Part shown: in pieces, positions 1-5,005 of the stretch
How positions within the stretch are numbered: the stretch's first letter is position 1
Layout: every line of letters begins with the position of its first letter
Source: Candidatus Latescibacterota bacterium
GTDB lineage: Bacteria; Eisenbacteria; RBG-16-71-46; SZUA-252
Reading direction: 5' to 3'
DNA length: 5,005 nt
Assembly (NCBI GenBank): GCA_016207265.1
Contig: JACQPZ010000113.1
Coordinates: forward strand, 1-5,005
Notes under the pieces: generated by a model
What the model saw: only the letters and a program-made list of their open reading frames with translations
The model's database searches: none
Told to the model about the DNA's origin: nothing
Program-made: the position numbers and the translations under genes

Positions 1-1090
1 GCACCTGATTGATCCCCTCGAGGTTGTATTCAACCGGGTCTTCGGCGGTCATGATGTTCGTCTCGGGAACGTTGATCTTGGACAGCGCGGAGTACAGCGT
101 CGTGGTCTTGCCGCTCCCGGTCGGGCCCGTCACGAGCACCATGCCGTACGGCTGGGAGATGGCGCGCGTGAAGTCGCTCAGCGCCTGCTCCTGGAAGCCG
201 AGCTTGTTCATGTCGATGTTGAGATTTCCCTTGTCGAGGATTCGCATCACGACCTTCTCTCCGAAGATCGTCGGAAGGGACGAGACGCGAAGATCGATCG
301 TCCTGCCGAGGAGCCGCAGCTTGATGCGCCCATCCTGCGGCACGCGACGCTCGGCGATGTCGAGCTCGGCCATGATCTTGAGCCGCGAGATGATCGCCGC
401 CTTCATCCGAAACGGAGGCGCCATCATCTCGTAGAGCGTTCCGTCGATCCGGAACCGGACGCGGAGCATCTTCTCGTACGGCTCGATATGGATGTCGCTC
501 GCGCCCTTGCGGACGGCGTCCGTGATGAGCGAGTTGACCAGCTTGACGACCGGGGCCTGCTCCGCCTCGCCGAGGAGCGTGACGTCGGGAGTGTCGTCCT
601 CCTGCTCCTCGATGACCTCGATCTCGTCCTCCATCCCCTTCATCACGTTCTCGAACGAGGCGGCGGAATCGTAGGACTTGTCGATCGCCTTCTTGATCGC
701 CGCCTCCGTGGCGACGACCGGCTGCACCTCGAAGCCCGTGATGAACTTGATGTCGTCGATCGCGAAGATGTTGCTGGGGTCCGCCATCGCGACCGTGAGA
801 CGGCGGCCGCTCCGCGAGAGGGGGATCATCTGGAACTTGTTGGCGACGTCGCCCGGGATGAGCTTCGTGACGGCGGAGTCGGGGACGACGTTGGCGAGGT
901 CGACGCTCGGGACGCCGTAGATCTCGGCGAGAAACTTGGAGAGATTCTCTTCGGTGATGGCCCCGACCTTGACGAGGGCCTGGGTGATCCCGCCGCCACC
1001 CGTCTTGATCTGCAGCTGGGCCTTTTGAAGCGCGTCCGGCGAGATCAGCTTGGCTTCGAGCAGCTTGAGACCGATGTTTTCCTGCGCCAC
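1..1090 (-). CDS. pilB: Type IV pilus extension ATPase PilB (GspE/PulE family), C-terminus cut by window edge
   Basis: This is the cytoplasmic hexameric ATPase that powers type IV pilus assembly. The first 363 residues are present, of roughly 560-570 usual for PilB. Residues 1-140 form an MshEN-type N-terminal domain (ALVKVGAITEENL, then VAMADPSNIFAIDDIKF). A variable acidic linker covers about 140-175. The N2 domain follows with VVKLVN, SDIHIEPYE (198-206) and RVRFRIDG (211-217). The ATPase core has RRVPQDGRI (248-256), FGEKVVMRIL, Walker A GPTGSGKTT (322-330) and the Asp-box TAEDPVEY (348-355). Walker B, the His-box and any C-terminal cysteine metal site lie beyond base 1. The start is GTG at 1090-1088, with GAGGA nine bases upstream and no other in-frame start nearby. 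The MshEN signature residues are altered (see findings). A GspE of type II secretion is the main alternative, but the N-terminal layout and QDGRI/FGEKVV context favour PilB. Confidence 0.93.
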   Translation of the reverse strand, partial: MAQENIGLKLLEAKLISPDALQKAQLQIKTGGGGITQALVKVGAITEENLSKFLAEIYGVPSVDLANVVPDSAVTKLIPGDVANKFQMIPLSRSGRRLTVAMADPSNIFAIDDIKFITGFEVQPVVATEAAIKKAIDKSYDSAASFENVMKGMEDEIEVIEEQEDDTPDVTLLGEAEQAPVVKLVNSLITDAVRKGASDIHIEPYEKMLRVRFRIDGTLYEMMAPPFRMKAAIISRLKIMAELDIAERRVPQDGRIKLRLLGRTIDLRVSSLPTIFGEKVVMRILDKGNLNIDMNKLGFQEQALSDFTRAISQPYGMVLVTGPTGSGKTTTLYSALSKINVPETNIMTAEDPVEYNLEGINQV

Positions 1091-1099
1091 GGTCGGCGT

Positions 1100-1104
1100 T
1101 CCTC
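1100..1104 (-). promoter_or_regulatory. Ribosome binding site deciding the GTG start of pilB
   Basis: On the minus strand GAGGA lies nine bases before GTG at 1090. It supports this unusual start codon. The protein begins MAQENIG, directly followed by the helix that normally opens an MshEN domain, so no residues appear to be missing. Confidence 0.6.
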
Positions 1105-1170
1105 GTTCGGGTTTTCTGCTCAGGCTGGCGGGCCCCGCGCACGGGACGCGGGAATGGCGGGAAGGACATC

Positions 1171-1187
1171 CGCAAGACGGGTGCCAA
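1171..1187 (-). promoter_or_regulatory. Sigma-54 (RpoN) promoter upstream of pilB
   Basis: The minus strand reads TTGGCAC, CCGTC, TTGC, G from 1187 down to 1171. This matches the sigma-54 consensus TTGGCAC-N5-TTGC, with the invariant GG (-24) and GC (-12) separated by exactly ten bases. The predicted transcript start is about base 1160, giving a leader of roughly 70 bases before the pilB GTG. The element sits in non-coding DNA in the correct orientation. Sigma-54 control of type IV pilus genes through PilS/PilR-type regulators is established in Pseudomonas and Myxococcus (pilA). Control of this pilB is inferred from the match and its position. Confidence 0.72.
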
Positions 1188-1254
1188 GGGCCCGAGCGGG
1201 CTCCGGGCGGGCGTGATCGGACGGAATCGCAAGGAATTGGAGCCGGCATGGCGG

Positions 1255-1310
1255 GCGGTGCATCGCGCGCCGGTCGTGCTTGCGGCACGGCCGGATGCAA
1301 ATTGCACCGC
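1255..1310 (-). terminator. Nested stem-loop immediately after comEA, possible terminator without U-tract
   Basis: The structure begins at the first base after the comEA stop codon. On the plus strand the outer arms are GCGGTGCA (1255-1262) and TGCACCGC (1303-1310), an exact 8-base inverted repeat. Inside it, CCGGTCGTGC (1270-1279) and GCACGGCCGG (1285-1294) pair at nine of ten positions around a 5-base loop TTGCG. In minus-strand RNA the tenth position is an A-C mismatch. No run of T follows, so it is not a classical intrinsic terminator. It could be a 3' mRNA structure or a Rho-linked end. It also overlaps the zone about 95-150 bases upstream of the predicted sigma-54 start, where activator sites usually lie. 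A small palindrome, TGCAA-A-TTGCA, sits at 1296-1306. Confidence 0.45.
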
Positions 1311-1799
1311 TCAATACCGGTTCAGCGACTCCCTTTCGGCAGGGCCGCCGAATCGAAGGTAGCCGCTGATCCGCTCGAGAGTTCGAGGTCCGATGCCGGG
1401 CACCCTCAAGAGCGCTTCGGCCGTGCGGAACGGCCCGCGCGAATCGCGATCGGCAATGATGCGGGCGGCGAGCGCGGGCCCGATGCCGGGGAGCCGCACG
1501 AGCTGCGCGGCGTCGGCCCGATCGGGGTCCAGCATTCCGACCGGAACGCCTTGGGAGCGGGAGCGCGGGCCGCCCGGGAGGGCGTGCGGGGCGGATGCGG
1601 CACCGACCGCGGATGCGGGACCGGCCGCGGATGCGACGACCGAGTCGGCTCCGGCCCCCGCGGACCGGCGCTCCAGCTCTTCTCTCGACTCGAGTGCGGC
1701 GATCAGGTCCTGGAAGCGCTCCTCATGCGAACGCTTCCATTCCCGGAATCCTCCGCCGACGAGGAGTGCGACCACGACGAACACGAGCCCCGCCCGCAT
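1311..1799 (-). CDS. comEA: ComEA-family helix-hairpin-helix DNA-binding protein, membrane-anchored
   Basis: The 162-residue protein is a likely periplasmic DNA receptor of the competence machinery. ComEA proteins bind incoming double-stranded DNA and ratchet it across the outer membrane or cell wall. Residues 3-17 (AGLVFVVVALLVGGG) form one hydrophobic anchor or uncleaved signal. Residues 19-45 are charged and probably helical. Residues 46-90 are a low-complexity Ala/Ser/Gly/Pro linker. Residues 91-150 hold tandem helix-hairpin-helix motifs: LVRLPGIGPALAARII (100-115), RGPFRTAEALL (121-131) and RVPGIGPRTLERISGYL (132-148). Both GIG hairpins are intact. The gene starts 34 bases after the barrel gene, so it is probably the last gene of that operon. 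The ATG at 1799 has GGAAGGG just upstream. A GTG five codons earlier (1814) is a real competitor. A general HhH DNA-binding protein outside competence is possible, but the anchor plus linker plus HhH layout is typical of ComEA. Confidence 0.9.
   Translation of the reverse strand: MRAGLVFVVVALLVGGGFREWKRSHEERFQDLIAALESREELERRSAGAGADSVVASAAGPASAVGAASAPHALPGGPRSRSQGVPVGMLDPDRADAAQLVRLPGIGPALAARIIADRDSRGPFRTAEALLRVPGIGPRTLERISGYLRFGGPAERESLNRY
1593..1634 (-). repeat. 18-base tandem repeat, 2.3 copies, coding the ComEA linker
   Basis: On the plus strand GGATGCGGCACCGACCGC (1593-1610) is followed by GGATGCGGGACCGGCCGC (1611-1628), and the next unit's first six bases (1629-1634) repeat again. The two full units differ at two positions. 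They encode ASAAGP-ASAVGA-ASA within the flexible linker between the membrane anchor and the HhH domain. The unit length is a multiple of three, so copy-number change would lengthen or shorten the linker without a frameshift. Confidence 0.7.
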
Positions 1800-1811
1800 T
1801 TCCCTTCCCCA

Positions 1812-1829
1812 CACCGCCGCGTCCCCTCC
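1812..1829 (-). promoter_or_regulatory. Strong ribosome binding site with alternative GTG start for comEA
   Basis: On the minus strand GGAGGG (1829-1824) lies nine bases before an in-frame GTG (1814-1812), which would add five residues (VWGRE, initiator read as Met) to ComEA. The ATG at 1799 has the weaker, closer GGAAGGG. The GGAGGG also sits in the short gap right after the barrel gene's stop (1836-1834), as expected for operon translation. Either start leaves the hydrophobic anchor intact. Confidence 0.4.
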
Positions 1830-1833
1830 GCCG

Positions 1834-3924
1834 TCAATCCACGAGATTCCAGATGATCCCGACGTGGACCGTCCGCCCGGGAAGCGGCGCGCCCGACGGG
1901 CGCAGCGGGTCCCACACCGCGCTCCCCACGGTCCGGTCGAACATGTTGTCGAATCGAAGGAAGAAGGCCGCGGCCCCGAAATCCCCGGTGACCGACCCAT
2001 CCCACGTCGCTTGGGCCGGCTCCCGGATCGCGCTCCTCCGGGCGCTGCGCGCATGCGCTTCGATTCCGAAGCGAAGCAGGAGGTCGCCCCGGAACACGGC
2101 GAGCCGCGCATCCACCGACGCGTCGAGCGCACGCCGCGGCGGCGATCCGCCGAGCGGCGCGATCGAATCCGGCCCCTCCCGCACCCAGCCCACGCCCCGG
2201 GTGTGGAACGGGCCGACGCGGACCTCCCATCCCGCCGATGCGTGCGACGTCCAGCCGTTCCCGCGCCGCCGCGCGATGCTCGAGACGAGCAACGTGTCGG
2301 ACGAGGTCGTGGTCTCGAGATCCCATCCGAAATCATCGGTGATCCGTCGAACCGAGCCCGAGAAATCCAAACGGAGATCGCGACGCGGGAGGACGGAGAG
2401 GGACCCCAGGACTCCATCCAGGCGCCGCGGCTTGAGGCCCGGATCGCCCGAGCGTGTCACGCGCGTCAGCGTGACCGAGGGAATCGCGTCCGGAGGGTAG
2501 TATTCGCGCGTGCTCGCCGGCGTGAGGAGATCCACCCAGGAGGGACGCTCGTGGGCTGATTCCAAATCCACGCGCGCGCGCAGCCGTTCCGTAGCACCCC
2601 ACCACGAGACCCGCGCATCCACGAATCCCGCCTGGCCCTCCCGCGCGTCATACGCGAGGTCGACGCCCGCCTCGCCATGAGTGCCGGTAGGCCGGCGGAG
2701 GCCGAGGTGGAAGCGGGCTTCCCCCCTCCTCGGATCGAACGCCGGGATCGAGTCGAGGCGGTATACGATGCGCCGCGACGCGGCGCGGACTCCCGCGATC
2801 CACGCGAAGGCCTTCTCCTTGCGCCGGGAGATCGAAGTCTCCACCGTGATCGCCGGAAACTGCCAGCGTTCGCGCGCGCCCGCCTCCGCAGTGAGATTCC
2901 CGTCGGAGGAGACGATCCCCGTCAGCTTCTCCCGCGAAAGCTGAACGCGCGCGAAGTCGGTCCAGGTGTCGCCCTCGCGCCCGCCGGCCAGAGCCAGGCG
3001 GCGACCTTCCCACTCGCTCTCCCCGCCGACCGAGTCGCGGATCGACCGGTCGAAGAGCCGTCCTTCGAGAACCACACGCCGCCCGAAGAAACGTGGAAGC
3101 TCGGCCTGCACGGCGTGTCGGGACGAGACGCCGCGTCCGATCGGGCCCGAGCCGTTCGCCTGGAGGCGGGCGAAGGAGCCGTACACGCGGCGGCCCCATG
3201 CGGTCGAAAGGAAGCGCACGCCGGTGGCGAGCTCGTCGCCGTCTCCCTTCCTATAATAGAGCGACGTCCTGGATCCGGACCCGCCCGGGGCGTCGCGACC
3301 CGGATGCTCGAACGCCGGCCCTGCCGGCACCGGCCGCGTGAGCGCCTCGCCCGGCCCCTGAAATGTCTCGCGGCCGGGCGGGAGACCGAGGCCGTCGAGA
3401 TCGAGCGCTTCGACCTCCTCTCCGCGCGGATCGTCCAGCGCCGAAGCGAGCGTCGGCATTCCGAAGCCGAGCGCCGCGGAGCCGATGAGGGTCTCGTCGG
3501 TCGTGCGCTCCACGGCCGAGACGTGACCGGAGAGCCGGATCGGGCTTCCCCCATCCGGAATGCGAAGCGATCCGTCGCTCGGCCCGTACACGGGGAGCGC
3601 GCCGAGGATCGCCGCCCGCCTCAAGCGCAGGGCGTCTTCGAGCGAGGCGGCGCCGAGCTTTCGCTCCATCGTGAGATCCACGGGCGACGCGAGCCAGCGA
3701 GGGGCCCGCGGCGGCCGCCGCAGGACGTGAGCGGTATCGGCGCGGCCGAGCAGGGACGCGAAGCCGCGGAGCGTGTCGGAAGCCGCGGAAGGATCCGCCG
3801 CGCCGCGGAGCGTGTCCGCGGCCGCCGGAGTCCCGGTGAGGGGCGGCTCCTGCGCGGATGCCGGAGCGCGTGGGATCCCTGCGCCGGAGACGAAGAGCGC
3901 GACCAGGATCGGGATCGCCCTCAC
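1834..3924 (-). CDS. TonB-dependent-receptor-like outer-membrane beta-barrel protein
   Basis: The 696-residue protein is exported. Residues 1-24 form a signal peptide (hydrophobic IPILVALFVSGAG, then ASA before Q25). Residues 25-76 are low-complexity with a DTLRG repeat. Residues about 83-225 might be a reduced plug (SLEDALRL, SPIRLSGHV, EEVEALDLDGLGLPPG), but I cannot recognise a standard plug or TonB box. From about 230 onward, alternating polar and hydrophobic strands with aromatic girdles (SLYYRKGDGDELATGVRF) look like a barrel. The end, FDNMFDRT (658-665) and PGRTVHVGIIWNL (682-694), matches the last strands of TonB receptors, although the final residue is Asp rather than an aromatic one. 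GTG at 3924 is chosen because it opens directly into the signal peptide. GTG at 3939 would add VRNDR and overlap the previous gene. The open frame reaches further up to 4281, but that part runs antiparallel in frame through the S-component gene and is not convincing coding sequence. Substrate is unknown. Confidence 0.83.
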   Translation of the reverse strand: MRAIPILVALFVSGAGIPRAPASAQEPPLTGTPAAADTLRGAADPSAASDTLRGFASLLGRADTAHVLRRPPRAPRWLASPVDLTMERKLGAASLEDALRLRRAAILGALPVYGPSDGSLRIPDGGSPIRLSGHVSAVERTTDETLIGSAALGFGMPTLASALDDPRGEEVEALDLDGLGLPPGRETFQGPGEALTRPVPAGPAFEHPGRDAPGGSGSRTSLYYRKGDGDELATGVRFLSTAWGRRVYGSFARLQANGSGPIGRGVSSRHAVQAELPRFFGRRVVLEGRLFDRSIRDSVGGESEWEGRRLALAGGREGDTWTDFARVQLSREKLTGIVSSDGNLTAEAGARERWQFPAITVETSISRRKEKAFAWIAGVRAASRRIVYRLDSIPAFDPRRGEARFHLGLRRPTGTHGEAGVDLAYDAREGQAGFVDARVSWWGATERLRARVDLESAHERPSWVDLLTPASTREYYPPDAIPSVTLTRVTRSGDPGLKPRRLDGVLGSLSVLPRRDLRLDFSGSVRRITDDFGWDLETTTSSDTLLVSSIARRRGNGWTSHASAGWEVRVGPFHTRGVGWVREGPDSIAPLGGSPPRRALDASVDARLAVFRGDLLLRFGIEAHARSARRSAIREPAQATWDGSVTGDFGAAAFFLRFDNMFDRTVGSAVWDPLRPSGAPLPGRTVHVGIIWNLVD
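3763..3816 (-). repeat. 39-base-spaced 15-base direct repeat coding DTLRG
   Basis: GCCGCGGAGCGTGTC occurs identically on the plus strand at 3763-3777 and 3802-3816. It encodes the DTLRG motif twice (residues 37-41 and 50-54), 13 residues apart, in the region just after the barrel protein's signal peptide. It looks like a local in-frame duplication in a flexible periplasmic segment. Confidence 0.55.
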
Positions 3925-3928
3925 GCGG

Positions 3929-4480
3929 TCATTCCGCACGCCGCGCCGCCACGGGATGCCTCCTGAGCCACGGGATCGCGAACTCGCCCGCGACGCCGAA
4001 GATCGCGAGGTTCGACGCCGTGTGCTGGACCGCGGGCGCGATCCCAAGCGCCAGCGCGGCGGGAAGCGATCCGTAGACGATCCCTTGCGCCACGTTCGTG
4101 AGGGCGTCGTACAGGAGGGTCGCCGCCGCTCCGCACGAGAGGAGGATCGGGATCCGCTTCCGGAAGGCGGCCGACCGCTCGGGCGCGAGGAGGAGCCAGG
4201 GTCGGGCGAGGCCGCCGAGCCCTCCGACGAGCGCGCCGCCCAGGGTCTGGGCGACGAGGATCCACGGATGAGGGGGCCCATAGGGGTTGGCGAGGCTGAA
4301 GGTGAGCCGCGCCACGCCCCCGATCCACAGACCCCAGCCGGGCCCCGCGAGCACGCCCGAGAGAAACACCGCCACGGTGAATAGCTCCACGAAGAAGAGG
4401 TACGGGAACAGGAGGAGCTTCGCGTAGCCGCACGCGACCGAAAAGGCGATGAGGGAGGCGCTCAGGACAATGGTTCGCAT
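3929..4480 (-). CDS. ECF-transporter S-component-like integral membrane protein
   Basis: The 183-residue protein is very hydrophobic, with about five or six membrane segments (roughly 3-17, 20-45, 48-63, 73-92, 110-128, 138-165). S components bind a vitamin or similar small molecule and dock onto a shared EcfA/A'/T module to import it. Supporting signs are the AxxxA motif in the first helix (A8, A12), which in known S components contacts EcfT. Others are the FPYLFFVELFTVAVFLSGVLAGPGWG block with an acidic residue (E32), the NPYGPP loop (65-70), and YDALTN (124-129) before a late helix. The length fits the family's usual 170-210 residues. No EcfA or EcfT gene is in the window, so it would use a module encoded elsewhere. 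Its stop lies 4 bases before the barrel gene's start, implying co-transcription. The start is ATG at 4480, without a visible Shine-Dalgarno. Another small permease-like family is possible, and the substrate cannot be read from sequence. Confidence 0.75.
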   Translation of the reverse strand: MRTIVLSASLIAFSVACGYAKLLLFPYLFFVELFTVAVFLSGVLAGPGWGLWIGGVARLTFSLANPYGPPHPWILVAQTLGGALVGGLGGLARPWLLLAPERSAAFRKRIPILLSCGAAATLLYDALTNVAQGIVYGSLPAALALGIAPAVQHTASNLAIFGVAGEFAIPWLRRHPVAARRAE

Positions 4481-4500
4481 CGGGAGGGAGGCGACGAGCG

Positions 4501-4529
4501 AAGCTACCAGATGGGGCGCCGCAACGCAA
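4501..4529 (-). promoter_or_regulatory. Weak sigma-70-like promoter candidate for the S-component/barrel operon
   Basis: On the minus strand TTGCGT (4529-4524) and TAGCTT (4506-4501) are separated by 17 bases. TGG directly before the -10 gives a partial extended -10 (TGnTA). Transcription would begin near 4494, leaving only about 14 bases before the ATG at 4480. The hexamers match consensus poorly, so this is tentative. It is the best candidate in the 87-base gap. Confidence 0.22.
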
Positions 4530-4577
4530 GCGGGGGCGCCCGAAGCGGGGACGCCCGAAGCGGAATGCTAGAAGCGG
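4528..4577 (-). repeat. Short 15-base-period repeats after the PHP gene
   Basis: AAGCGG occurs on the plus strand at 4528, 4543, 4558 and 4572, spaced 15, 15 and 14 bases apart. The two central units share the identical 12-mer CGCCCGAAGCGG (4537-4548 and 4552-4563). The fourth copy lies inside the last codons of the PHP gene and the rest in the following gap. In minus-strand RNA, GGGCGT in one unit can pair with GCGCCC in the next, with one G-U pair. The array might therefore fold and help end the PHP transcript, but no T-run follows. Confidence 0.5.
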
Positions 4578-5005
4578 GTTCGCGCGGGGCGCCGCGACGC
4601 GAGGGCGGCGTCGAGCGGTTTCATGATCTCGTCGGGCACGTTGGTGCCCCCGAGCAGCACGTCCGGCGTGCGTTCCCCGTGATAATCGGATCCGCCGGTC
4701 ATCAAGAGCCCGTGGAGCTGGGCGAACCCACGGTATCGCTCCACGGCGACCGCATCGTGCTTCGAGTGCCACACCTCGATCCCGTCCAGCCCGCGACGCG
4801 CCATGGCGGGAATCACGTGGTCGCGGTTCAGGGTTCCCGGGTGGGCGAGGATCGTGACTCCCCCCGCGTCCTTCACGATGGAGGAGGCCTCTTCGAGCGT
4901 GACGCGCGGCTTGGGAACGTACGCGGGCGCGTGGTGCCCGAGGAATCGCTGGAACGCTTCGTTGAAGGTCTCCACGTGCCCCGCGCGCAGCAGCGCCTCG
5001 GCCAC
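4568..5005 (-). CDS. PHP-domain phosphoesterase (YciV / RNase AM type), N-terminus cut by window edge
   Basis: These are the last 145 residues of a PHP-superfamily hydrolase of roughly 280-300 residues. Characterised relatives hydrolyse 3',5'-nucleoside bisphosphates such as pAp and trim short RNA 5' ends, using a cluster of metal ions in the cytoplasm. The visible part starts with VAEALLRAGHVETFNEAFQRFLGHHAPAYVPK, the helical insert and linker typical of this subgroup, where RPHVA is expected at the cut. Next come LEEASSIVKDAGGVTILAHPG, with metal-ligand His55 of the visible part, and GLDGIEVWHSKH. LLMTGGSDYHGE supplies Asp107 and His109. The first GTG, at 5005, is an internal valine codon rather than the start. 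The N-terminal HxH and other metal ligands lie outside the window. The gene ends with TAG at 4570-4568, and its relation to the next gene (87-base gap) is unclear. Substrate is inferred from the family. Confidence 0.92.
   Translation of the reverse strand: MAEALLRAGHVETFNEAFQRFLGHHAPAYVPKPRVTLEEASSIVKDAGGVTILAHPGTLNRDHVIPAMARRGLDGIEVWHSKHDAVAVERYRGFAQLHGLLMTGGSDYHGERTPDVLLGGTNVPDEIMKPLDAALASRRPARTRF

Noticed and set aside
30..1307. 425-residue minus-strand open frame over the pilB region
   Set aside because: It is an out-of-frame reading of pilB. Its protein is Arg/Gly/His-rich with no motifs, while the overlapping frame gives a clear PilB with Walker A.
1257..1308. NtrC-type enhancer site from GGTGCA and TGCACC half sites
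   Set aside because: NtrC sites read TGCACC-N5-GGTGCA. Here the halves face the other way and are 40 bases apart, so they fit a stem-loop better.
1811..2417. Long upstream extension of the comEA frame (368 residues in total)
   Set aside because: The first two hundred or so residues are an Arg/Ser-rich shadow of the barrel gene. The signal-anchor start at 1799 or 1814 has a ribosome binding site and family-like length.
1393..2559. 388-residue plus-strand open frame
   Set aside because: It spans comEA and part of the barrel gene on the opposite strand and is Arg/Pro-rich with no motif, so it is treated as a GC-driven artefact.
2677..3966. 429-residue plus-strand open frame opposite the barrel gene
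   Set aside because: It is a typical GC-rich antisense shadow, Arg/Ala/Glu-rich without any recognisable domain, and the opposite strand encodes a coherent exported barrel.
3925..4281. N-terminal extension of the barrel gene to an ATG at 4281
   Set aside because: This part is Ser/Arg/Pro-rich, lies on top of the S-component gene in another frame, and would bury the signal peptide inside the protein.
4481..4567. Possible vitamin riboswitch before the S-component gene
   Set aside because: The gap is only 87 bases and shows no B12-box, thi-box or other conserved riboswitch core that I can recognise.
3921..4772. 283-residue minus-strand open frame across the S-component gene and the PHP gene end
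   Set aside because: It runs through two better-supported genes in another frame and its product is Arg-rich with no membrane or domain pattern.

Overview
The window is GC-rich bacterial chromosomal DNA. Every gene I can support lies on the minus strand, so the genes are read from high to low coordinates. The outer-membrane beta-barrel protein and the type IV pilus ATPase indicate a Gram-negative (diderm) organism. High GC, many GTG starts, a PilB resembling those of delta-proteobacteria, and a barrel of unfamiliar type suggest Myxococcota or an uncultured FCB-like phylum such as Candidatus Eisenbacteria. This placement is a guess from style, not from a marker gene.

Layout in the direction of transcription: (1) 5005-4568 is the C-terminal part of a PHP-domain phosphoesterase of the YciV/RNase AM type, cut by the window edge. 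(2) An 87-base gap follows, with short 15-base-period repeats and only a weak promoter candidate. (3) 4480-3929 is a small membrane protein that looks like the substrate-binding (S) component of an ECF vitamin transporter. (4) 3924-1834 is a secreted TonB-receptor-like outer-membrane barrel that starts 4 bases after the S component stops. (5) 1799-1311 is a ComEA-type helix-hairpin-helix DNA-binding protein, 34 bases after the barrel. (6) A 220-base gap holds a nested stem-loop directly after the comEA stop and a near-perfect sigma-54 promoter. (7) 1090-1 is the N-terminal two thirds of a PilB type IV pilus extension ATPase, cut by the window edge just after its Walker A and Asp-box motifs.

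Genes 3 to 5 are probably one transcript. The S component and the barrel suggest uptake of one shared small molecule across the inner and outer membranes, with the substrate unknown. ComEA and PilB fit a second theme, type IV pilus-driven DNA uptake (natural transformation), with pilB apparently under its own sigma-54 promoter. I see no CRISPR array, tRNA, rRNA, insertion sequence or phage gene. This is mostly ordinary chromosomal content. The most interesting points are the sigma-54 promoter, the loss of cyclic-di-GMP-binding signature residues in PilB, and the barrel/S-component pair with an unrecognised plug region.
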